A DNA stretch of 64,000 nucleotides, from NCBI GenBank assembly GCA_965208025.1, contig OZ242302.1, positions 744,001-808,000 on the forward strand. Direction: 5' to 3'. The notes beneath the pieces were generated by a model that was not told where the DNA came from, ran no database searches, and saw nothing but the letters and a program-made list of their open reading frames with translations. This stretch comes from Bin80 sp965208025. GTDB taxonomy: Bacteria > Bacteroidota > Rhodothermia > Rhodothermales > Bin80. Position 1 is the first letter of the stretch. Each line of letters begins with the position of its first letter. The position numbers and the translations under genes are program-made. Shown here one piece after another: positions 62,632 through 64,000 of this stretch.

Positions 62632-64000
62632 ATGAGTAAAATAATTGGAATTGATTTGGGAACAACCAATTCGGTTGTTTCTGTATTGGAGGGAGGCGAG
62701 CCAAAGGTGATTGAAAATTCGGAGGGTGGTCGCACGACTCCGTCTGTCGTCGCGTTCAAGAAAGATGGTGAACGACTTGCGGGTGGACCTGCGAAAAGAC
62801 AGGCAGTCACAAACGCTGAGAATACGGTTTTCTCCATCAAACGCTTCATGGGACGCGCTTATGATGAGGTACCGAGTGAACTCAAAACCGTCCCGTACAA
62901 AGTTGAGAAGGGTGAAAATGGGACTGCCCGTGTACGGATTGATGACAAGATGTACTCTCCACAGGAAATCTCTGCCATGATTCTTCAGAAACTCAAGAGT
63001 ACTGCGGAGGATTATCTTGGTGAAAAAGTCACAGAGGCGGTGATCACCGTTCCAGCGTACTACAATGATGCTCAGCGTAAGGCAACCAAAGAAGCTGGAA
63101 AAATTGCCGGGCTTGAAGTTCGCAGGATTATTAATGAGCCTACTGCTGCCGCACTCGCCTACGGCCTCGGGAAACAAGATAAAGACCGCACAATTGCAGT
63201 CTACGACTTAGGGGGAGGTACGTATGATATTTCTATTCTTGAACTTGGAGAGGGGGTATTTGAAGTCAAATCAACCAATGGGGATACCCACCTTGGAGGA
63301 GATGACTTTGATCATAAGTTAATTGACTACCTTGCCGACTCCTTTCAAAAAGAGGAAGGCGTAGATCTGCGCGCTGATAAAATGTCACTGCAGAGGCTTA
63401 AAGAGGCAGCTGAAAAAGCTAAAACCGAACTTTCCAGCAGTAGCGAAACTTCTATCAACCTGCCGTTCATCACTGCCACTGCGGAAGGACCCAAACACTT
63501 GACGACCACTCTGTCTCGTTCAAAATTTGAGCAGTTGATTGGTCATCTGGTACAGCGAACGGTTGCTCCGATGGAACAGGCGCTGAAAGACGCAAAGCTT
63601 ACCCGAGACCAAATTGACGAAGTGATTCTGGTCGGCGGTTCTACAAGAATCCCACTTGTGCAGAAAACTGTTGAGAAATTCTTTGGAAAAGCCCCGAATC
63701 GATCGGTTAACCCCGATGAAGTCGTTGCCATGGGAGCGGCAATCCAAGGGGGAGTACTCTCCCAGGATATTGATGATGTCCTGCTACTTGATGTGACTCC
63801 ACTGAATCTGGGCATTGAAACTTTGGGTGGAGTCATGACAACTCTGATTGAGTCAAATACCACGATTCCTACACGCAAACATGAGGTTTTCTCAACTGCA
63901 TCCGACAATCAGCCATCCGTGGAGATTCATGTGCTACAGGGAAATCGGGATATGGCCGTTCATAATCGAACCATCGGGAAATTTCATTTGGATGGAATTC
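62632..64000 (+). CDS. dnaK: Chaperone DnaK (Hsp70), 3' end outside the window
   Basis: The frame is open from the ATG (MSKIIGIDLGTTNSVVSVLE) to the window edge, giving 456 codons. The ATPase domain is complete: NEPTAAALAYGLGK, VYDLGGGTYDISILELGEG, VILVGGSTRIPLVQ. The beginning of the substrate domain is present (LLDVTPLNLGIETLGG, then the region IHVLQGNRDMAVHNRTIGKF). It is the housekeeping Hsp70, clearly distinct from the short Hsp70 at 7-8 kb. No CIRCE element (TTAGCACTC inverted repeat) is seen in the 84 bases between it and pgsA, so control by HrcA is not supported. Confidence 0.98.
   Translation, partial: MSKIIGIDLGTTNSVVSVLEGGEPKVIENSEGGRTTPSVVAFKKDGERLAGGPAKRQAVTNAENTVFSIKRFMGRAYDEVPSELKTVPYKVEKGENGTARVRIDDKMYSPQEISAMILQKLKSTAEDYLGEKVTEAVITVPAYYNDAQRKATKEAGKIAGLEVRRIINEPTAAALAYGLGKQDKDRTIAVYDLGGGTYDISILELGEGVFEVKSTNGDTHLGGDDFDHKLIDYLADSFQKEEGVDLRADKMSLQRLKEAAEKAKTELSSSSETSINLPFITATAEGPKHLTTTLSRSKFEQLIGHLVQRTVAPMEQALKDAKLTRDQIDEVILVGGSTRIPLVQKTVEKFFGKAPNRSVNPDEVVAMGAAIQGGVLSQDIDDVLLLDVTPLNLGIETLGGVMTTLIESNTTIPTRKHEVFSTASDNQPSVEIHVLQGNRDMAVHNRTIGKFHLDGI

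Overview
The window looks like a chromosomal segment of a free-living member of the Bacteroidota/Rhodothermota side of the bacterial tree, possibly Balneolia or Rhodothermia. This is an inference from gene content: plant-type leucine-rich repeats on surface proteins, tandem SurA-like foldases beside MoxR, a YtxJ-type bacillithiol protein, a 7Fe ferredoxin and an EF-G paralogue. Base composition is near balanced, and several intergenic stretches of 0.3 to 1.4 kb carry no recognisable gene. The edges cut two genes: a PPIase at the left and dnaK at the right.

Layout. 1-4.7 kb: three consecutive parvulin/SurA-type periplasmic foldases, then a MoxR ATPase. 5.6-10.3 kb (minus strand): a leucine-rich-repeat membrane protein whose cytoplasmic tail resembles GrpE, a short Hsp70 without lid, and a TerB-like protein. 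I read these as a dedicated membrane-coupled Hsp70 system and consider it the strongest candidate for something undescribed. 10.5-30 kb is mostly core genome: a DMT transporter, a type IIA topoisomerase pair, a sodium/solute symporter, a GroES-like protein, a CAU tRNA, holB, ricT, a DUF4268 protein, an EF-G paralogue, accD, nagB, DAHP synthase, pepF and ytxJ. 30-36 kb is accessory: an AlbA_2/ATPase regulator, an AT-rich repeat cluster, ferredoxin, and a damaged AAA-ATPase plus subtilase pair resembling the antiphage ietAS system. 36.5-42.5 kb is a methionine/one-carbon locus with a split cobalamin methionine synthase and a three-domain ArsR-methyltransferase-MetF fusion preceded by a perfect 13-bp inverted repeat.

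42.5-46.2 kb holds a complete IS21-family element with terminal repeats and a 5-bp target duplication. It sits inside a glycogen-synthase-like glycosyltransferase whose reading frame is restored when the element is removed in silico. Two decayed copies of the same element's left end lie at 4.8 kb and 42.7 kb. 46.3-56.6 kb is one 3457-codon surface protein: SwmB-like domain, LRRs, 20 Calx-beta-like repeats, a cadherin-like and an Ig-like domain, and a C-terminal autotransporter-type barrel. 57.5-58.9 kb is empty. The right end is a housekeeping run, pgsA-pyrE-cinA-recA on the minus strand, with dnaK divergent.

All family assignments come from reading motifs and overall protein pattern by eye. 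No database search was possible.
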